DNA from: Symbiodinium natans
Taxonomy: Eukaryota; Sar; Dinophyceae; Suessiales; Symbiodiniaceae
NCBI GenBank assembly: GCA_905221605.1
Contig: CAJNDS010000924.1
Span: forward strand, 1-64,000
Reading direction: 5' to 3'
Length of the DNA stretch: 64,000 nucleotides
Shown: positions 28,589 to 38,852 of the stretch, one piece after another
Layout: every line of letters starts with the position of its first letter
Position numbering within the stretch: the first letter of the stretch is position 1
Program-made: the position numbers and the translations under genes
Notes under the pieces: model-generated
What the model saw: the letters and a program-made list of their open reading frames with translations, nothing else
Told to the model about the DNA's origin: nothing
The model's database searches: none

Positions 28589-28881
28589 GTGAGTGGGGGT
28601 TCGGGCTTTCATCTTTAGGGCTTAGGGATTGGGGGTGCACTATCTCAAACCTTTAGGCGCGACGGTCCTATACCAGAGCTTGCCCAGACCTTTGATTGAC
28701 ACCCCCTAAGGGCCCGAAGCCACCTAAACCACCTAAGCCCGCTGGAGTTAAGAACTTAGTAAGAACCGATTAAGGCCTTCAGGGTTTTCGGGGTTTCGGG
28801 TTTAAAGTTCTCCAACCATACACCCCTTGTAAGCTTCTCCTAGACCCGACACACTGAACCCTACTTGGCTGGATTGTTTGT

Positions 28882-28990
28882 CTAGGACTGCGAGTAGGCC
28901 CTCATTTCCTTTTTGTAGGGTTGGGTTCCCTTAGAATCCCCTTAACACCAAAAAGGGTACCCTTTCTTATTCCTAGGTTACTCCCGGGTC
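28882..28990. mobile_element. Family-9 element
   Basis: TCTAGGACTGCGAGTAGGCC ... ATTCCTAGGTTACTCCCGGG. Close to the copy at 22636. Confidence 0.65.
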
Positions 28991-29344
28991 TAGTTGTTAA
29001 GGAGGCATGTAGAAAACCCTGAACCCTAAACCCTGAACCCTGAACACCCTAAACCCTATAGGGATTAGAGGCATGTAGAATGGTAGTGCAAAAGAAGGGG
29101 GCTGCTCCTTGACGCCACCAGGCAGATGCTCAAAGCACACGCGGTTCCGAGGTGCCAAGTAGGGTTTGGGGTTTGGGGTTTAGGGTTTGGGGTTTGGGGT
29201 TTAGGGTTTGGGGTTTAGGGTTTAAGGTTTGGGGTTTAGGGTTTGGGGGTTGGGGTTTGGGGCTTAGCGGGATTAGCGGAATTTGCGTGTTTAGGGTTAG
29301 GGTTTGTAGGGTTTAAACCCTGAACTCCGAAAGGCCTAAACCTT

Positions 29345-29452
29345 TTGGTAGCCCAGTGGTACCCTTTTGCCCGGTTTTTGGGTGCAAGGTTCCCTTATAA
29401 AGTAGCCGACCCCCCAAAAGGGTATCCTTATTGTAATACGGCTATCGGGCTA
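29345..29452. mobile_element. Single-copy inverted-repeat element
   Basis: TGGTAGCCCAGTGGTACCCT ... AAGGGTATCC...CGGCTATCGGGCTACCA. Terminal repeats are about 25 bp and imperfect. The internal GGTTCCCTTATAAAG resembles family 11. Confidence 0.6.
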
Positions 29453-30032
29453 CCAAGATCCCTCCTATAAACCCTGAAGTGGCGCCGGGGGCTTGTGAAC
29501 CTTAGGCAGACTTGGGGAGGGGGTTTACGATGTTAGAGAAGGCCCTCCTCTCGAAGCCCTGAAGCCCGGAAGCCGTAAGCTTCAGTGTTTGGTTCGGAGT
29601 TCGGGGCGCCAGAAGCCGGAACACAAAGCCTTACACCCTGGAGCTTCGGGGCCTTACTCAGGGTCTTTTCTACGAGGCCACTTTGATTTCGCGCCGGGTT
29701 GACCCTAAACCCCAACCCCAAACCCCAAGCTCCAAACCCGAAACCCCAAATCCTGAACCCTAAACCCTAAACCCCAAACCCTAAACCCTAAAACCCTGAA
29801 CCCTAACCGCTAAGCCCTAAACCCATGCGCCTCGACGGCTCGGTGCCGATCCCCCAACGCCTTGCTGCAGCAATTTGAGACCGTTTACTTGGAGGGTCAG
29901 CCGGGCAGCCATAAGTAGGGTGTAGGGTTTAGGGTTAAGGGTTTAGGGCTATTCATGGATCAGTTTTCAGCAGGGTGAGAAGTACCCGTAGTAAGGTTAC
30001 AACAAGCTCTACTTCTATAGTGGCTTATATGC

Positions 30033-30174
30033 CCTAAACCCTAAGCCCTAACCCTAAACCCTAAACCCTAAACCCTAAACCCTAAACCCTAAACCCTAAA
30101 CCCTAAACCCTAAACCCTAAACCCTAAACCCTAAACCCTAAACCCTAAACCCTAAACCCTAAACCCTAAGCTTA
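30033..30174. repeat. (CCCTAAA)n, about 19 units
   Basis: Nearly uninterrupted; preceded by a family-3-related fragment (TTCAGCAGGGTGAGAAGTAC). No exon adjacent. Confidence 0.95.
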
Positions 30175-30352
30175 GGAGGGGTGTTTTTGGCCGTGTAGGC
30201 TCTGGGGTCGAGGCCATGAACCCGAAAGGCTGTGACCCCCAAAACCCTAAACCCTCAACCCTGAACCCTGAACCCTCAGCCCTAAACCCTAAACCCTCAA
30301 CCCTTAACCCTAAACCCTCAGCCCTAAACCCTAAACCCTAAACCCTAAACCC

Positions 30353-30391
30353 TGGACGACTCCAAGCAGCGCCGAATCTGGCGCGCAGGTG
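30353..30391 (+). CDS. Possible exon
   Basis: GACGACTCCAAGCAGCGCCG reads DDSKQRRIWRA with strong bias, ending GCGCAG|GTGGGT. Other frames are also open through to about 30465, one of them hydrophobic (RLILLGLSGAFVAPRLF). Confidence 0.4.
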
Positions 30392-30740
30392 GGTGGATGG
30401 GAGGCTCATCCTCCTGGGCCTGAGCGGAGCCTTTGTTGCACCTCGCCTTTTTCAGTCAGCATTTGTTTAAACCCTAAACCCTAAACCCTAAACCCTCAAC
30501 AGGGGCAGGTTTGAACATTTTTTGTTGCTTTGTTATTACCCTTATTCCCCGATACGCCATGTTTTTTTCAAAACCTCAGTCCCGTATATAATCCTTATAA
30601 AGCCATAGAAATCTATTTTTCAATTGGGCCCTCAAACCTGCCTAGGGTTTAGGGTTTAGGGCTTAGGGCTTAGGGTTTAGGGTTTAGCGTTTAGCGTTTA
30701 GCGTTTAGCGTTTAGGGTTTAGGGTTCATTGCATATAGGT

Positions 30741-30791
30741 TGAAGCCATGAAGCCGCTCTTCGACACTTGCTGGTCTCTGGATTCGTATTA
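30741..30791 (+). CDS. Possible first exon
   Basis: GTTGAAGCC then ATG opens MKPLFDTCWSLDSYYIT with strong bias, directly followed by a CCCTAAA tract. Start choice rests on the only in-frame ATG. Confidence 0.4.
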
Positions 30792-30860
30792 CATCACCCT
30801 GAACCCTTAACCCTAAACCCTAAACCCTAAACCCTAAACCCTAAATATTACATTCGTCAG

Positions 30861-30929
30861 ATGTGCTGTATACTGAGGCATCCCTCGTGTTGCTACCCTT
30901 CGTGCCGTCCCTGCGCCTTGGGCTGCAGG
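30861..30929 (+). CDS. Exon before a family-6 element
   Basis: CATTCGTCAG| ... CTGCAGG|GTGGGC. Reads VLYTEASLVLLPFVPSLRLG, then LQ, with strong bias. The donor is the left edge of a family-6 element; a 15-nt segment (31102-31116, CGGAGCGCTTGACGG before GTGAGC) could continue it as AERLT. Confidence 0.6.
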
Positions 30930-31101
30930 GTGGGCTATTAGGCCTTAAAATCCCGACAATGAATCCTATAAAAGGGCCTTTTAAGGGGTTGCCTTAAAAT
31001 CCCATAATGAACCCTATAAAGGGCCTTTTTAAGGGGTTATGGGTATCATGTATAAAGGGCCTTTTAAGGGGTTATAGGGTAAAATAGCCCATCCTGGTGA
31101 G
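30930..31101. mobile_element. Family-6 element with internal duplications, in intron position
   Basis: GGTGGGCTATTAGGCCTTAA ... AAAATAGCCCATCCTGGTGAG. The internal module GGGCCTTTTAAGGGGTT occurs three times. GT and AG at the edges fit a 172-nt intron. Confidence 0.7.
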
Positions 31102-31222
31102 CGGAGCGCTTGACGGGTGAGCGCTGCAAAGGCCCACAAATTCCCGAGCTGTCCCACAGAAATCCCTCAACCCCAAGATTTCCAAACACCTCGGCCTTGG
31201 GTGCTTCTAGTCGCACCCTAAC

Positions 31223-31337
31223 CTACGACTTGCTTAAGAACCCCCAACAAAGAAACGCATGTTCTTGCTTATTCAGGGTAATGATTTAATTTATCATGTT
31301 TTTGTTCTTTTGGGGGGGGTTCTTAAGCAAATAGTAG
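31223..31337. mobile_element. Family-1 element
   Basis: CTACGACTTGCTTAAGAACC ... GGTTCTTAAGCAAATAGTAG; flanks TAAC/GAAC match at three of four positions. Core AGGGTAATGATTTAATTT. Confidence 0.8.
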
Positions 31338-31539
31338 GAACGGTGAGGTTCCCCACCGTTGTCCTTACCTGCGGCCCCCTGATGTGTCTTGGATGCATTG
31401 GACATTCTGGAGCAGAATGTGGGACCATTGTCTAGTTGTTTGTTTTCCTCACTTTGGGAGGGTCCAGGCTTCGGGTGGGCTGGTGTTTAGGGCTTTCCAA
31501 AGCGCTGGCGAGACCACTTCTTACGGTGTCTGCCTGCAG

Positions 31540-31595
31540 GCTGCTCTGCTTCATCGTTGGCATGGTGCAGCCCCAGACTTAGAACTGTGCAGAGC
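31540..31595 (+). CDS. Possible exon with |GCCTAAACC donor
   Basis: GTCTGCCTGCAG| leads into AALLHRWHGAAPDLELCRA, ending AGAGC|GCCTAAACCC where the CCCTAAA tract starts. Confidence 0.4.
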
Positions 31596-31652
31596 GCCTA
31601 AACCCTAAACCCTAAACCCTAAACCCTAAACCCTAAACCCATGCTGCTGCAG

Positions 31653-31745
31653 GTTCCGGGTGTTTGGGCCCCTGACGATGCAGCCGACACTCGTTTGCAG
31701 CCACCGCGGGGGCACCTCTTCACACCCGTGCATCTAACCCTTTAG
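31653..31745 (+). CDS. Probable terminal exon
   Basis: CATGCTGCTGCAG| opens VPGVWAPDDAADTRLQPPRG, then HLFTPVHLTL and TAG. The stop lies at the start of a TTTAGGG tract, so the true end could be a splice a few bases earlier. A second frame is open too. Confidence 0.45.
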   Translation, partial: VPGVWAPDDAADTRLQPPRGHLFTPVHLTL

Positions 31746-31815
31746 GGTTTAGGGTTTAGGGTTTAGGGTTTAGGGTTTAGGGTTTAGGGTTTGGGGCTTA
31801 GGGCTTAGGGTTTAG

Positions 31816-31864
31816 GCTTTTCCTGACTGACCTGGAACGGCTTAAGCCACTCAGGGACGGAGGG
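31816..31864 (+). CDS. Exon whose acceptor AG is a telomere-like repeat
   Basis: GGGTTTAG| is followed by LFLTDLERLKPLRDGG and a GTGAGG donor. Strong bias. The intron's last bases are TTTAGGGTTTAG, so the repeat provides the 3' splice dinucleotide. Confidence 0.6.
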
Positions 31865-31991
31865 GTGAGGAGGGAGTGTCTCGCTTCCACTGCCACGTGT
31901 TTCCCTAAACCCTAAACCTTAAACCCTAAACCCTAAACCCTAAACCCTGAACCCTAAATTGTGTAAGGAATGTTTACGTGGCCCTTCGCAG

Positions 31992-32081
31992 TTTCAAGCA
32001 TCCACAGCGCGACGCTTATGAGGATCATGGGGTCGCTCCTCTACAGCCGGAGCGTGTGGCTGGAGACCCAGCTCTGTCGCA
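31992..32081 (+). CDS. Exon, unknown protein
   Basis: CCCTTCGCAG| ... CGCA|GTATAG. Frame with about 90% third-position G/C: SIHSATLMRIMGSLLYSRSV, then WLETQLCR. The donor is followed at once by TTTAGGG repeats. Confidence 0.7.
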
Positions 32082-32404
32082 GTATAGTTTAGGGTTTAGG
32101 GTTTAGGGTTTAGGGTTTTGGGTTTTGGGTTTAGGGTTTAGGGTTTAGGGTTTAGGGGGGGGGGGGGGGGGCAGCGCATGAGGTTGCTGTCGGGTGGAGG
32201 ATTTTGGAGCAGGGTTGTCGAAGCCGTTGGAGGGTTTAGGGTTTAAATAGGGTTTAGGGTTTAGGGTTTAGGTGGTTTAGGGTACATCCCTGGCAAGGGA
32301 CACCATCATGGTCCTTCTCAGCGCGTTGGGATGCATCACCTTGCCTTTCCTTCGTGAGATCAGCTCGCATCTCAGTGTGCAGGCAAGCAGAGGCTGTCCC
32401 TATG

Positions 32405-32495
32405 TGGGAGTTTGCGAAAACAAGGGTCCCCAAGTAGTGGGATCCTCTTACAATCAGGACCCTAAGAAGGTACCCCTAATTTCGGAAGCCCCGCA
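32405..32495. mobile_element. Family-11 element
   Basis: TTTGCGAAAACAAGGGTCCC CAAGTAGTGGGATCC ... GGTACCCCTAATTTCGGAA. The inverted pair is TTGCGAAAA against TTTCGGAAG-like ends; related copies lie at 36385, 46716, 62105 and 63355. It interrupts the open frame at 32308-32733. Confidence 0.6.
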
Positions 32496-32574
32496 TGGGG
32501 AGTGTGTACAAGAGCTCCCTAACAGTGCAGCACGCCCTAATTATAGGTGTGGCATTCGCCATCCCACCAAGCCC

Positions 32575-32735
32575 CATGACACCCTAAAGCCAGTCCCTCT
32601 GCGCCCAGAATCTGTCTGGCACAGCTACTACGTGCGGTGCCTTCGGCAGAACTTCCTCTCCCACGGGCAGGCTCGCGGGGCTGGCGATTACGAGTCCCTC
32701 CTCTTCGGTGTCCCTTTTCTTTCGGTTGATTAGTA
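32575..32735 (+). CDS. Probable terminal exon
   Basis: Frame PVPLRPESVWHSYYVRCLRQ, then NFLSHGQARGAGDYESLLFG and VPFLSVD before a stop. Very good third-position G/C (about 80% in the core). It ends at the left boundary of a family-5 element (TTA|GTAGGGAATG). Confidence 0.6.
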
Positions 32736-32833
32736 GGGAATGAGGGAACAAGGTACCATGTATCCCCTTTATACCCTTTAAGGGATTATATTATAGGGTA
32801 CCTCATTCCCTCATTCCCTACGAACCAACAGGA
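32727..32833. mobile_element. Family-5 element
   Basis: GATTAGTAGGGAATGAGGGA ... CATTCCCTACGAACCAACAG. The right end carries a branch-point-like ACTAAC/CGAACC before CAG. GT at the left and AG at the right give a possible 97-nt intron. Confidence 0.8.
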
Positions 32834-32839
32834 AGTCTT

Positions 32840-33980
32840 AGGTGATCAAAAGTACAAGGGCGCCTGAATCTCAATCTAAAGAATGTTGAGTTGCCCGAAG
32901 CATTGCATGGCTTCGGCAAAGAGCTTATGATAGCTGATGTGAAGAATTTGTTACTTCAGGGCTGCTGAGCAAGTACTTCATGTCACGTGCTTGCGAAGTG
33001 TTGAGCTGTTGGAGTATAAGTCTGTGAGTTGCACTTGCACGTGCATAAGTGTCGCGCCCTTTTGCGGGCCATCAACGCAAAAGAAAGGAGCAACGCAAAG
33101 GAAAGTCCGGGAAAGGAAAGAGTAAACTTTTTGCGGTGCGGAGCACTCGAACCGATCCTCTCGCTCGGTTGGAAAAATCAGGTTCAGAGTTCATGTGTTT
33201 TGGTTCGGCTGCTTTTTGTGGATGTTTCGGCCTGGGCTGAAGAGCACTGCTTTGGATATTGCGCCAGGACCGGACGATGCTGGAGCTGAGACTAGATCCC
33301 TGGTGTGCCGTCCTCAGGTGCAATTTACGAGTAGGCTGCTGGCAAGCAGCAATTGCTGGCAAATTGCCAAGCCAAGTTAGTCGTGCGTGGGGTTGCGGTG
33401 TCTTCCCGAAAGCGCATGAGCAGCAGAAGGGTTCCCGATAAAACGTGGCCTGGCCCCCAGCAACTGACCAGAACGCGTGGGGTGCTGTTTGTGAAGCATT
33501 TTGCATCACTGAAGTACTGACAGTTACAGGGATCGGGCGGGTCGGGGTCGCGATCCTCGTGCGGACTGTCGTTCCTAATGCCAACACCCTGTAGGGTGCT
33601 GACAGTTGCCGAGAGCACAAACGAATCCTGAAGTTGTCCTCGTGTGCCAAGATGTCCTGGCAGTTGCAGGGATCCGGCGTGTCGGGCCGCAATCTTCGTA
33701 CGTGTTGTCGATTTTCGAACTTAAACCTGTCTCCCGCAAATTAACCTTGTAAGACCTGATCCTGCGAGCTATGCTCGCACGGGCATTCACGACTTCTGGC
33801 ATGGAAAGAGAGATGCACACGATCATTCACCCATCTTGCATGTCGCACGTCCGCACGCGGGCTCGTGGCATCAGGCATTGAGCGCGAAGAAAGCTGGGAA
33901 GTGGAGGGAAAAGGGCCTTCGTAGCTGTGGGCATCAAATAACTCGTGCTGGTGCCAGCTTTGGCTGCACGTTCTCTGCAG
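32840..33980. other. Stretch without telomere-like repeats; degenerate 90-130 bp repeats
   Basis: CTGACAGTTACAGGGATCGG and CTGGCAGTTGCAGGGATCCG (about 33517 and 33658), with GTGCTGACAGTTGCC at 33596, are copies of a repeat of about 90-140 bp. A 206-codon minus frame (33692-33072) spans it and contains repeated PDPCNCQ segments. It is the longest open frame of the window, but lacks splice context and I rate it below 0.2 as a gene. Confidence 0.45.
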
Positions 33981-34186
33981 GTCCTTTCATACTGGTCACA
34001 GGCACCATCAACGATTGGAGTCGACCCCATGAAGACACTAGCCATTCCGGCTTTTTTCTAGCATGTAGGTACAGTTGCAAGGACGGGCAGAATCACATTT
34101 TGCTGGTGGCTGCGCATGCAAATCAGCGAGTGTTGACGCACAGTCCTAGGGACGAGCTGCAGTGGTCTCAAGCCAGGCATCAGTGA
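33981..34186 (+). CDS. Possible terminal exon
   Basis: TTCTCTGCAG| opens PFILVTGTINDWSRPHED (first 20 codons well biased), continuing to LLVAAHANQRVLTH and TGA. 68 codons. Product unknown. Confidence 0.35.
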
Positions 34187-34330
34187 GATTGCGTTTACGC
34201 CGCTCCACATGGGCAACAACCAAGCAGGTTATGCCGGGCTTCCCAGCAATGTGAGCAGGTACTTGCCCACTTCATCCCTAAACCCTAAACCCTAAACCCT
34301 AAACCCTAAGCCCTAAGCCCTAAACCCTAT

Positions 34331-34441
34331 GCTTCCAACTGGTGCAAGATGCTATCCTTGTTCTCGGCTTGGTGCCTCGAAGCCATGCTGCACCAAGGTT
34401 GTGCAATATCCCACGAGGACAATGCCATTGTAGTTGAAACC
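34331..34441 (+). CDS. Exon, unknown protein
   Basis: 37 codons, ASNWCKMLSLFSAWCLEAML, then HQGCAISHEDNAIVVET, ending ACC|GTAAACCGTAAACCC: a variant unit CCGTAAA supplies a GT donor. Follows a CCCTAAA tract; the acceptor is probably an AG inside CCTAAGCCC. Confidence 0.55.
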
Positions 34442-34481
34442 GTAAACCGTAAACCCTAAACCCTAAACCCTAAACCCTAAG

Positions 34482-34548
34482 TTGTATTTCGGATTCGGCT
34501 GGCCCGCAACATTCAACTCACGGGCACTCTGATTCGCACAAGACGCCA
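34482..34548 (+). CDS. Probable exon with GTGAGT donor
   Basis: AACCCTAAG| ... CGCCA|GTGAGTAG. Reads VFRIRLARNIQLTGTLIRTR. The acceptor AG lies in a repeat variant (CCCTAAG); the donor is canonical. Codon bias moderate. Confidence 0.45.
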
Positions 34549-34559
34549 GTGAGTAGTTC

Positions 34560-35095
34560 TAGGACACTGTGACCATCTGGGACCATCTGTGGCGCGGCAA
34601 CATATGGTTACAAAGGACTACACAGTGCAAGGTATCCAAGGAAGCACCAACCCCAACCAACCCTTCTAGATAATGTTGACCTCGAGTTAATAACCCCCCC
34701 CCCACCCCCCGTATCAATTGATTTTTTGTTTCCTGCCCCACCCCCTTGAGGGGGGGTGGTCGGGCTCAAGGGTCGGGCAATCTCTGGCTTAAGAAGGGCA
34801 GTTCTCTGTAGAACAGAAAAACGGCGCATAGAAAAAAACATCGGGCCCTGGACCGGGGTTTCTTAATTGAGGGGGGGTGGGGGGGTATAATTGAGTTTCG
34901 GGCTTGGGGTTTCTTAATTGAGGGGGTTTAATAGGTTTATAAATTTGAGGTTAACTTATCTGAATCCTTTCAAGCCTGTAGGCCCTAATCCCCAAGCTCT
35001 AAACCCTAAACCCTAAACCCTATGTGGAGATGTTAGAAGGATGTTGAAGAGGTTGTAACACACACACACACATACACACCCTGGGACATTTGGCT
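34560..35095. other. Non-coding stretch with C/G runs
   Basis: Repeats TTTCTTAATTGAGGGGG (34858 and 34910), C/A-rich run 34690-34710, (CA)n at 35059-35080. No exon seen. Confidence 0.5.
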
Positions 35096-35099
35096 CCAG

Positions 35100-35134
35100 G
35101 ATGAGCGAGGAAGTCATCTGTAAAGAAGTTAAAG
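35100..35134 (+). CDS. Possible first exon
   Basis: TTGGCTCCAG| G ATG AGC GAG GAA: MSEEVICKEVK, donor AAAG|GTGGTG. Short; start by the only ATG. Confidence 0.35.
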
Positions 35135-35410
35135 GTGGTGCCCGGAGGGCTAGGGTTTGGGGGTGTTGGTTTTAGGACCCGCGGTCGGGTTGTTGGCTCA
35201 GGCCTGTAATTCCTGCACTGGACCCCCCTAGTCCCGGTTGGTCCCTGTTCAGGGTGTAAAGGGTTAGATAACTCCGAAAAAATGTTACATTAAGGGGTGA
35301 TATACTTGAGGCTTTTCCTCCTTTGGGTTCCCGTACCCACGTAAACCCTAACCCCAATCCCTAAACCCTACACCCTACACCCTAATCCCCAACATTAACC
35401 ATCAAGCCCC

Positions 35411-35464
35411 AGTCGCCGTATGTCGTCCTCAACGACCCGAGCCAAATCCATCAAGCCGCAAGCT
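35411..35464 (+). CDS. Probable exon
   Basis: AAGCCCCAG| then SPYVVLNDPSQIHQAAS, good bias, ending near a C33 run at 35467. Confidence 0.45.
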
Positions 35465-35601
35465 CCAAACAGGCCCCCCCCCCCCCCCCCCCCCCCCCCC
35501 CTGCAAAGAGCCCAAGCCCTTATATCCTTAGCCCCAAATCCGTAAACTCCTAAACCCGAAACCCTAAACCCGAAACCCTAAACCCTAAACCCTAAACCCT
35601 A

Positions 35602-35722
35602 ATGTTGAGTGTAAACACGACAGAGGAGCCTGGCGGAAATCACGGCCTTGACCGGCGCAGGCCAGGATGCGCCCAGCAACGGGGCCTCGTCGGACTCATA
35701 GGGCTTTGGATGTCGGGTGCGA
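35602..35722 (+). CDS. Possible first exon ending at |GTTTAGGG
   Basis: ATG opens MLSVNTTEEPGGNHGLDRRR, then PGCAQQRGLVGLIGLWMSG, to GCGA|GTTTAGGG, where the TTTAGGG tract begins with a GT donor. Moderate bias. Confidence 0.4.
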
Positions 35723-36384
35723 GTTTAGGGTTTAAGGTTTAGGGTTTAGGGTTTGGGGTTTGGGGTTTGGGGTTTAGGGTTTAGGGTTTAGGCGGGTTTA
35801 GGGCGCAGGGGGTGTAGGAGTCCAGTAGCTTTCAAGCCCCCAGTGCAGGGTGAGGGGATGTCACCAAGATGTCTGAGCTAGTCACGTGCTGTGCCCCGAT
35901 GGGCCTTTCTCTCCTTGTGTTCTGTGCAGAACAAGCGCAGTGAAAGTCCTGCAGAGTCCACCCTAAACCCTAAACCCTAAATTTACTAAACCCTAAACCC
36001 TAAACCCTAAACCCTAAACCCTACAGTAGGTTGCAAGGGGTAGACCAAGACGTTTGGCGGGTGTCCCTTGCACACGGTAGGCTGCTTGGATGCTCTCAGC
36101 CCGGCTCCCCAGTAACCCCGTGTGCTGTCGAGTTTAAGAGGTTGCCACTGGTGTGGTTTGTGCCTTCGTGTCTTTTTTTGCCGCATTTCCTGTAGAATGA
36201 GCCAGCACGTTGGCTTCGCTCTAGAGATTCCGTGCTTGAGCTTCCCCATAAACCATAATAAGGGTTTTGGCAGTTTTAGGTTGGGGCTTCGGGCCCTGCT
36301 ACTAGGAGGCTGCTCCCAATGATAGACGCCAGTCTTATGACATTCCGTATAACAAGCACCCTTGTGACGGAACTCTAAATGGGC

Positions 36385-36492
36385 ACGTCCGAAAATAGGG
36401 GTACCCTTTTATACCCCAAATAGAATAGAATCCCCTTAAGGGGATCCCCAAATAGGGTAGTATACCCCGATTTTGGGAAACCCCCAAAGTAG
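36385..36492. mobile_element. Family-11 element
   Basis: TCCGAAAATAGGGGTACCCT ... CCGATTTTGGGAAACCCCCA with CAAATAGAATAGAATCCCC and TAGGGTAGTATACCCC inside. Confidence 0.65.
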
Positions 36493-36593
36493 AACAAGCC
36501 ATTGCTGAAGCCCAACCCTCAACCCTAAACCCAAAACCCAAAACCCTAAACCCTAAACCCTCTAAATTAGAACAACGCCAGCCATTACTGAAG
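36491..36593. repeat. CCCTAAA tract flanked by imperfect direct repeats
   Basis: AGTAGAACAAGCCATTGCTG AAGC (36491-36514) and TTAGAACAACGCCAGCCATT ACTGAAGC (36566-36593) flank about 50 bp of CCCTAAA repeats. Comparable to 27104-27203. Confidence 0.65.
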
Positions 36594-36627
36594 CTTGTTG
36601 TCGCCTGGCAACCCGCTGAAGTCCCAG

Positions 36628-36702
36628 GCCTGAGCATGTCTGACCACGTCCGCGTGCGATTCTGGCTCCAGGCTGGGTGCCCGCTGGCTTTGGAAGCCCA
36701 AG
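36628..36702 (+). CDS. Exon, unknown protein
   Basis: AGTCCCAG| ... GCCCAAG|GGTTTAG. Reads LSMSDHVRVRFWLQAGCPLA, then LEAQ, strong bias. The downstream intron starts with TTTAGGG repeats. Confidence 0.6.
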
Positions 36703-36783
36703 GGTTTAGGGTTTAGGGTTTAGGGTTTAGGGTTCAGGGTTTAGGGTTAGGGTTAGGGTTAGGCTTTCGGGTGCAAGTCTGAG

Positions 36784-36878
36784 GTTTTGGCAATCCGGTG
36801 GCGACGGCCACAGAGATGGTGTGCTGTAAATTTGTTATGCCCAATGTACACGTTACAGATTACCACCGGACCCTTCCC
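36784..36878 (+). CDS. Probable exon
   Basis: AGTCTGAG| opens FGNPVATATEMVCCKFVMPN, then VHVTDYHRTLP, before TAA at the start of a CCCTAAA tract. The first 12 codons have 10 G/C third positions. The stop may be beyond a splice site. Confidence 0.5.
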
Positions 36879-36938
36879 TAAACCCTGAACCCTAAACCCT
36901 AAACCCGAGACCCTAAACCCTAAACCCTAAACCCTAAT

Positions 36939-37004
36939 GATGCCTTGCACAGGCTGCTCCTGAGAGAAATCCTGGGTTTTGCCTCTTTTGCATGCTCTAC
37001 ATAG
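36939..37004 (+). CDS. Possible terminal exon
   Basis: After a CCCTAAA tract: DALHRLLLREILGFASFACS T then TAG. Amphipathic helix-like. Moderate bias. Confidence 0.4.
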   Translation, partial: DALHRLLLREILGFASFACST

Positions 37005-37338
37005 GGGCCCCCTTGATTCCTTGCAATATGATCCCCCCCCTCCCCCACCCCCACCCCCCCGGGCCAAACTCGGACCCGAATTTTGCATCTTCAATCCGGC
37101 ACCCTCAGCCCATCCGACTTTCAGCGCAAAGCCCGAACAAGAACCGACACTTGACGCCTTAAACCCTAAACCCTAAAGCCTAAACTATGGAGTCTTGAAG
37201 CCGGCATGGGGTTCAGTGTTTGGGGGGAAGGAATTCGGGTGCAGGGTTTATAGGGCTTAGGATACGAGTTCGGGTTTGGGGCCTTATTTTTTTGGGGTTT
37301 AGGGTTTAGGGTTTAGGGTTTGGAAAGGTTTACAGTAG

Positions 37339-37428
37339 GATATGGCCTGGCAGGTTTTAAACCTGTCTTGGGGAGATTACATCCACTTCGAGCCGGCGCG
37401 AAGACCGCTGATGAAGTGCGGCCCCCAG
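37339..37428 (+). CDS. Exon, unknown protein
   Basis: TTTACAGTAG| ... CCCCAG|GGTTTAG: exactly 30 codons, DMAWQVLNLSWGDYIHFEPA, then RRPLMKCGPQ, with about 70% third-position G/C. Flanked on both sides by TTTAGGG tracts. Confidence 0.65.
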
Positions 37429-38752
37429 GGTTTAGGGTTTAGGGTTTAGGTTTAGGCGGATTAGGGTTTAGGGTTTAGGGTTTAGGGTTTAGGGTTTAGG
37501 GTTTAGGGTTTAGCAGAGGGGCGCATGAGCAAGTGGGCTGACATAGGGGCCTAACTGTTAGAATGTGTATCTTGGGAAGTTATATTCGAAATAATGAGGT
37601 AACTATATATGTACATATATAGAGAGAGAGGTATACCGAGAGGAATATTTTTGTAGGGGCCGGGTTATTCAGGACCACGTGACTGTTTGGGGGTGCCCGG
37701 TGGGATCCCTTTTTAAGTCAAGTCTTTCGGATGTCGTAAGAATATTTCGTGTGGTGCCTTTAACTGAAATTGCCGGGCCCTCTGTCCATTTTAAATTCGA
37801 GAAGGTCATCTCTCACATAAACTCCCAGGCCCTTTAAAGAAGAACAAAATCAGCTTCGACTGTTCAGGGCGGGGCACACTAAAAAGGGTGCAGGAACACA
37901 TATATTGCCATCGTGGACCCTATAAACTCTGTAAGGCCACCGCGAGAGCATTCCGGGAGCACGCCACGAGCACTCCCATGATAACACCGGAAAGCACTCC
38001 AAGACCACTGCAACAGCCTCAAGGGCCCAAGAGCGAGGACGGGTTCCGCACGTGGAGAATGTGCAAGAGTGCTATGTTCAACACAGAAAAATTGGCAAAT
38101 CCCCTTAGACTGGACGCACAAAGCGAGCCCATCCAAACGTCCCAAAGCGCGTGACAGAACGAGCTTGTCACGTTGCGCGCTCGCAGCGGTGCAAGCCTCA
38201 CAAACGTGCATGGTACCTCGACGCGAGCATGATTTCGAGCGCGGAGCGTGCACGGGGCCTAGGCGAGGGCGCTCGCTTCGATCGGGATTCAGGATGAGAT
38301 GCCTTTGGCTCAGGACCCACTACATCACTCTTAGAACCTGGATCTTGGATCCGAGCTTTTGTGTATATTTGGTGTCCTTTTGGGGATACAAGAAATACAT
38401 ACCCTGCTTCATATAATGATATGGTACATGGACCCTTAGGGGTAGTGCTCCAGCCAGTCTATCTGCCAACCCGGCCCTATTCCTTCAGAATCATTTTGTC
38501 CGAATAGGTTTCTGCTTCGCTGCGTGCCCAAGTGGATGAGAAGGCAGGTTGCATCCGGGGCAGGATTGTTCAGGAGTTTTGGTTTTCGGCAGGGAGTTGA
38601 CATGTCCTCAACCCTAAGCCCCTAAGCACTAAACTCATTGAGAAGCTGTTATATGGGTGCTTCTCAAACCTCCAGGCCCCTCCCCTGAATATACCCGAAA
38701 TACTATACTCCTTAATTACTATAGGAAGCCCCAAAAGAGGCTACTTGGCAGT

Positions 38753-38850
38753 TCATGGTTAGTTAAGAGCCGGGGTATAAGCAATAAGGTTATCACCAGT
38801 TAAATCATAGCTACCCCACTTACAACCCCACCCATGAACCTCTAAGTATA
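38753..38850. mobile_element. Family-3 element
   Basis: TTGGCAGTTCATGGTTAGTT ... CAACCCCACCCATGAACCTC TAAGTA. Both ends are diverged; centre CAATAAGGTTATCACCAG. Confidence 0.65.
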
Positions 38851-38852
38851 AG

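Noticed and set aside
33072-33692. Longest open frame (206 codons, minus strand)
   Set aside because: Spans a degenerate tandem repeat that yields repeated PDPCNCQ; no acceptor/donor or domain, opposite to all other exons. In a 64-kb sequence of this composition, one such frame is expected by chance.
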